The notes under the pieces are model-generated. The model saw only the letters and a program-made list of their open reading frames with translations. It did no database searches and had not been told where the DNA came from. A stretch of 64,000 nucleotides of DNA from Megachile rotundata. Lineage: Eukaryota > Arthropoda > Insecta > Hymenoptera > Megachilidae. The stretch covers positions 124,001-188,000 of the forward strand of contig NW_027473480.1 in assembly GCF_050947335.1 (NCBI RefSeq), in the 5' to 3' direction. Positions 59,988 through 64,000 of the stretch are shown one piece after another (the first letter of the stretch is position 1; each line of letters opens with the position of its first letter). The position numbers were made by a program, and so were the translations under genes.

Positions 59988-61294
59988 GACAATCACTATA
60001 CTTATTACTCTTATTATTATGAATCTGACTCATATTACTAACCATATTATGCAGATATGATCGATAGAACTACAATTACTATACTCATTACTCTTATTAT
60101 TATCAATCTAACTCATATTATTAGCCATATTATGCTTATATGATCGATAGAACGACAATTATTATACTTGTTACTCTTATTATTATCAATCTAACTCATA
60201 TTACCAGCCATATTATGCTTAAATGATCGATAGAACGACAATTACTATACTTATTACTCTTATTATTATCAATCTATCTCATATTCTTAGCCATATTATG
60301 CTTATATGATCGATAGAACGACAATTACTGTACTCACTACTCTTATTATTATCGATCTAACTCATACTATTAGCCAAATTATGCTTATATTATCGATAGA
60401 ACGACAATTACTGTACTTATTACTGTTATTATTATCAATTTAACTCATATTATTAGCCATATTATGCTTAAATGATCGATAGAACGACAATTACTATACT
60501 TATTACTATTATTATTATCAATCTTACTCATATTATTAGCTATATTATGCATATTTGATCGATAGAACGACAATTACTGTACTTATTACTCTTATCATTA
60601 TCGATCTAACTCATATTATTAGCCATATTATGCTTATATTATCGATAGAGCGACAATTACTGTACTTATTACTGTTATTATTATCAATCTAACTCATATT
60701 ATTAGCCATATTATGCTTAAATGATCGATAGAACGACAATTACTATACTTATTACTCTCATTATTATCAATCTAACTCATATTATTAGCCATATTATGCT
60801 TAAATGATCGATAGAACGACAATTACTATACTTATTACTCTTATTATTATGAATCTAACTCATATTATTAACCATATTATGCAGATATGATCCATAGTAC
60901 TACAATTACTATACCCATTACTCTTATTATTGTCAATCTAACTCATATTATTAGCCATATTATGCTTATATGATCGATAGAACGACAATTACTATACTTA
61001 TTACTCTTATTATTATCAATCTAACTCATATTATTAGCCATATTATGCAGATATGGTCGATAGAACGACAATTACTACACTTATTACTATTATTATTATC
61101 AATCTTACTCATATTATTAGCCATATTATGCTTATATGATCGATAGAACGACAATTACTATACTTATTACTCATATCATTATCGATCTAACTCATATTAT
61201 TAGCCATATTATGCTTATATTATCGATAGAACGACAATTACTGTACTTATTACTCTTATTGTTATCAATCTAACTCATATTATTAACCATATTA

Positions 61295-63288
61295 TGCTTA
61301 TATGATCGATAGAACGACAATTACTATACCTATTACTCATACTATTATCAATCTAACTCATATTATTAGCCATATTATGCTTATATGATCGATAGAACGA
61401 CAATTACTGTACTTATTACTCATATCATTATCGATCTAACTCATATTATTAGCCATATTATGCTTAAATGATCGATAGAACGACAATTACTATACTTATT
61501 ACTATTATTATAATCAATCTTACTCATATTATTAGCTATATTATGCATATATGATCGATAGAACGACAATTACTGTACTTACTACTCTTACCATTATCGA
61601 TCTAACTCATATTATTAGCCATATTATGCTTATATGATCGATAGAACTACAATTACTATACCCATTACTCTTATTATTGTCAATCTAACTCATATTATTA
61701 GCCATACTATGCTTATATGATCGATAGAACGACAGTTACTATACTTATTACTCTTATTATTATCAATCTAACTCATATTATTAGCCATATTATGCTTATA
61801 TGATCGACAGAACGACAATTACTATACTTATTACACACACTGTTATCAATCTAACTCATATTATTAACCATATTATGCTAATTTGATCGATAGAACCACA
61901 ATCACTATACTTATTACTCTTATTATTATCAATCTAACTCATATTATTAGCCGTATTATGCTTAAATGATCGATAGAACGACAATTACTATACTTATTAC
62001 TCTTATTATTATCAATCTAACTCATATTATTAGCCATATTATGCTTATATGGTCGACAGAACGACAATTACTATACTTAGTATTCTTATTTTTATCAACC
62101 TAACTCATATTATTAGCCATATTATACTTAAATGATCGATAGAACGACAATTACTGTACTTATTACACTCACTATTATCAATCTAACTCATATTATTAAC
62201 CATATTATGCTAATATGATCGATAGCACGACATTTACTATACTTATTACTCTTATTATTATCAACATAAACTCATATTATTAGGCATATTATGCTTATAT
62301 GATCGATAGAACGACAGTTACTATACTTATTACTCTTATTATTATCAATATAACTTATATTACTAGCCATATTATGATTAAATGATCGATAGAACGACAA
62401 TTACTATACTTATTACTCTTATTATTATCAATCTAACTCATATTATTAGCCATATTATGCTTATATGATCGATAGAACGACAATTACTATACTTGTCACT
62501 CTTATTATTATCAATCTAACTCATATTACCAGCCATATTATGCTTAAATGATCGATAGAACGACAATTACTATACTTATTACTCTTATTATTATCAACCT
62601 AACTCATATTATTAGCCATATTATGCTTATATTATCGATAGAACGACAATTAATGTACTTATTACTGTTATTATTATCAATCTAACTCATATTATTAGCC
62701 ATATTATGCTTATATGATCGACAGAACGACAATTACTGTACTTATTACACTTACTATTATCAACCTAACTCATATTATTAGCCATATTATGCTTATATGA
62801 TCGATAGAACGACAATTACTATACCTATTACTCATACTATTATCAATCTAACTCATATTATTAGCCATATTATGCTTATATGATCGATAGAACGACAATT
62901 ACTGTACTTATTACTCATATCATTATCGATCTAACTCATATTATTAGCCATATTATGCTTAAATGATCGATAGAACGACAATTACTATACTTATTACTAT
63001 TATTATAATCAATCTTACTCATATTATTAGCTATATTATGCATATATGATCGATAGAACGACAATTACTGTACTTACTACTCTTACCATTATCGATCTAA
63101 CTCATATTATTAGCCATATTATGCTTATATGATCGATAGAACTACAATTACTATACCCATTACTCTTATTATTGTCAATCTAACTCATATTATTAGCCAT
63201 ACTATGCTTATATGATCGATAGAACGACAGTTACTATACTTATTACTCTTATTATTATCAATCTAACTCATATTATTAGCCATATTAT
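61295..63288 (+). repeat. 18-monomer repeat, 1495-bp period (1.3 copies)
   Basis: A copy at about 61295-62789 is followed by about 0.5 kb of a second. The period is 18 monomers plus one base, because one monomer is 84 bp (CAACATAAACTC at 62262). Markers are TATACCTATTACTCATAC, TATTATAATCAATCTTAC (TAATC at 61511/63006), CATACTATGC and GAACGACAGTTAC. The second copy ends where GCAGATATG replaces GCTTATATG. This unit is unrelated in composition to the 18-mer of 1492 bp at 3800-6967. Confidence 0.86.
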
Positions 63289-64000
63289 GCAGATATGATC
63301 GATAGAACGACAATTACTACACATATTACTATTATTATTATCAATCTTACTCATATTATTAGCCATATTATGCTTATCTGATCGATAGAACGACAATTAC
63401 TATACTTATTACTCTTATTATTATCAATCTAACTCATATTATTAACCATATTATGCTTGTATGATCGATAGAACGACAATTACTATACTTATTATTCTTA
63501 TTTTTATCTACCTAACTCATATTATTAGCCATATTATGCCTAAATGATCGATAGAACGACAATTACTATACTTATTACTCTTATTATTATCAATCTAACT
63601 CATATTACTAGCCATATTATCCTTAAGTGATCGATAGAACGACAATTACTGTACTTATTACTAATATCATTATCGATCTAACTCATATTATTAGCCATAT
63701 TATGCTTATATTATCGATAGAACGACAATTACTGTACTTATTACTCTTATTGTTATCAATCTAACTCATATTATTAACCATATTATGCTTATATGATCGA
63801 TAGAACGACAATTACTGTACTTATTACTCTTATTATTATTAATCTAACTCATATTATTAACCATATTATGCTAATATGATCGATAGAACGACAATTACTA
63901 TACTTATTATTCTTATTTTTATCAACCTAACTCATATTATGAGCCATATTATGCTTAAATGATCGATAGAACGACAATTACTATACTTATTGCTCTTATT
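63289..64000 (+). repeat. Right-edge monomers, mosaic
   Basis: This is satellite only and the array continues past the window. Variants run through CTACACATATTACTATT, TTGTATG, TTTTTATCTACC, CTAGCC, TATATTATCG and GCTAATATG, an order seen before at about 21890-22470. Private changes include CTTATCTGATCG near 63375, CATATTATCCTTAAGTG near 63615 and CATATTATGAGCC near 63938. The last complete monomer ends at 63981. Confidence 0.85.

Larger units (their letters stand above)
50232..61172 (+). repeat. 36-monomer higher-order repeat, 2988-bp period
   Basis: Copies are 50232-53219, 53220-56207, 56208 to about 60440 (lengthened by two internal duplications) and 60441-61172 (partial). The period is exactly 36 x 83. 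GCATATTTGATCG (its C) is at 50341, 53329, 56317 and 60550. TTTTTTACAACC (ACAACC) is at 51471, 54459, 57447 and 58028. GCTAATTTAATCG (G) is at 52747, 55735, 59304 and 59968. Copies are near identical; private changes include ACTAAACTT near 50618, GATCGGTAG near 50268 and TGATCCATAGTAC near 60890. The final copy breaks at 61173 (TACTCA versus TACTCG). Confidence 0.94.
23468..62321 (+). repeat. Zone of 84-bp monomers (1-bp insertion), 10 copies
   Basis: Ten monomers carry CAACATAAACTC where most have CAATCTAACTC, making them 84 bp long. The first C of this motif is at 23492, 24157, 26233, 27313, 36278, 39018, 43750, 47901, 49645 and 62262. None occurs before 23468. Several pairs mark duplications: 23492/24157 (665 bp apart), 26233/27313 (1080 bp), 39018/43750 (4732 bp) and 47901/49645 (1744 bp). 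Eight of the ten sit directly downstream of GATAGCACGACATTT or AACGACAATCAC variants, again showing linked variant haplotypes. Confidence 0.92.
1..64000 (+). repeat. 83-bp AT-rich satellite DNA array, uninterrupted
   Basis: The whole window is a head-to-tail tandem array of one 83-bp monomer, always in the same orientation. A monomer starts at base 1 (TATACTTATT), the next at 84 and 167, and the phase can be followed to base 63982. After correction for 16 monomers of 82 bp, 10 of 84 bp and 2 of 80 bp, exactly 771 complete monomers fit between bases 1 and 63981. The monomer is about 24% GC. Neighbouring monomers differ at several of their 83 positions, while blocks of monomers recur almost unchanged, giving a higher-order structure. 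Neither array edge is in the window. Arrays of this kind are typical of eukaryotic heterochromatin near centromeres or chromosome ends; that placement is inference. I do not recognise the family, and the host cannot be named from it. Confidence 0.98.

Noticed and set aside
1..64000. Protein-coding genes on either strand
   Set aside because: The consensus carries TAA, TAG and TGA on both strands, and because 83 is not divisible by 3 a reading frame passes through all three phases every 249 bp. No frame can stay open for long, and no variant removes all the stops.
1..64000. CRISPR array
   Set aside because: The period is regular but the whole 83 bp is conserved. There are no unique spacers between short repeats, no leader and no cas genes.
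1..64000. Promoters or bacterial -10/-35 boxes (TATACT, TATAAT-like strings)
   Set aside because: Such strings occur in every monomer because the DNA is 76% AT. There is no gene downstream and nothing distinguishes any one copy.
1..64000. CENP-B box or known centromere protein motif
   Set aside because: No sequence resembling the CENP-B box core (TTCG followed by CGGG) is present in the monomer or its variants. The palindromic TCGA core is a different motif.
1..64000. Telomeric repeats
   Set aside because: No TTAGGG, TTTAGGG or TTAGG runs are seen on either strand. TTAG occurs only in the TTAGCC part of the monomer.
1..64000. tRNA or rRNA genes and transposable elements
   Set aside because: The monomer phase is unbroken from 1 to 64000, which leaves no room for an inserted element. 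The monomer shows no cloverleaf or conserved A/B box pair.
1..64000. Mitochondrial control-region repeats or an organellar genome
   Set aside because: The AT content would fit, but 64 kb of pure repeat without one organellar gene does not.
1..64000. Curved DNA from phased A-tracts
   Set aside because: The consensus has no A or T run of four or more. Only some variants have T5-T7, so regular A-tract phasing is absent.
1..64000. Simple dimeric (A/B) higher-order structure of 166 bp
   Set aside because: Adjacent monomer types do not alternate in a fixed two-step pattern, and several HOR periods are odd numbers of monomers (29, 21, 13, 11, 7).
1..64000. Assigning the satellite to a named species or family
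   Set aside because: The monomer is not one I recognise, and composition alone does not support a species call.

Overview
The whole window is one uninterrupted tandem satellite array. A single AT-rich monomer of 83 bp repeats head to tail on one strand from base 1 to base 64000. I found no gene, RNA gene, transposon, inversion or unique-sequence gap. The monomer is about 24% GC (20 of 83 consensus positions), with more C (14) than G (6) on the + strand. Stops occur in every frame, and 83 is not a multiple of 3, so no open frame can persist. The array length, the in-register layering and the absence of genes point to eukaryotic constitutive heterochromatin (pericentromere, centromere or subtelomere). 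I do not recognise the monomer and cannot name the host. CpG is not depleted in the monomer, which argues weakly against a heavily CpG-methylating germline.

The length adds up exactly. From base 1 to base 63981 there are 771 complete monomers: 743 of 83 bp, 16 of 82 bp, 10 of 84 bp and 2 of 80 bp, followed by a 19-bp partial monomer. The three length variants occupy separate zones. All 82-bp monomers lie at 250-16418. Both 80-bp monomers lie at 18743-21226. All 84-bp monomers lie at 23468-62321.

Above the monomer the array has a patchwork of higher-order repeats (HORs), made of blocks of monomer variants in a fixed order. From left to right these are an 18-mer of 1492 bp (about 3800-6967), a 30-mer of 2487 bp (about 10851-16040), a 29-mer of 2404 bp (about 18373-22744), an 8-mer of 665 bp (about 22906-24275), an 11-mer of 913 bp (about 24304-25561), a 13-mer of 1080 bp (about 26112-27597), a 4-mer of 332 bp (about 32150-32690), a 7-mer of 581 bp (about 36696-37889), a 21-mer of 1744 bp (about 46939-50096), a 36-mer of 2988 bp (about 50232-61172) and an 18-mer of 1495 bp (about 61295-63288). 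The 36-mer is the clearest. It has three copies plus part of a fourth, and its last part is interrupted by two nested duplications of 7 and 8 monomers.

Longer-range copies also exist. A 2.0-kb block at 557-2589 recurs 16004 bp away at 16561-18593 and partly at 9679-10878. Other dispersed pairs are separated by 6882, 3154, 4732 and 9548 bp. Every offset is a whole number of monomers after correction for the length variants, so all rearrangements are in register, as expected from unequal exchange or gene conversion. Block edges were read by eye and are accurate to within a few tens of bases. Most of the window has no unit beyond the monomer, and no function is claimed for it.
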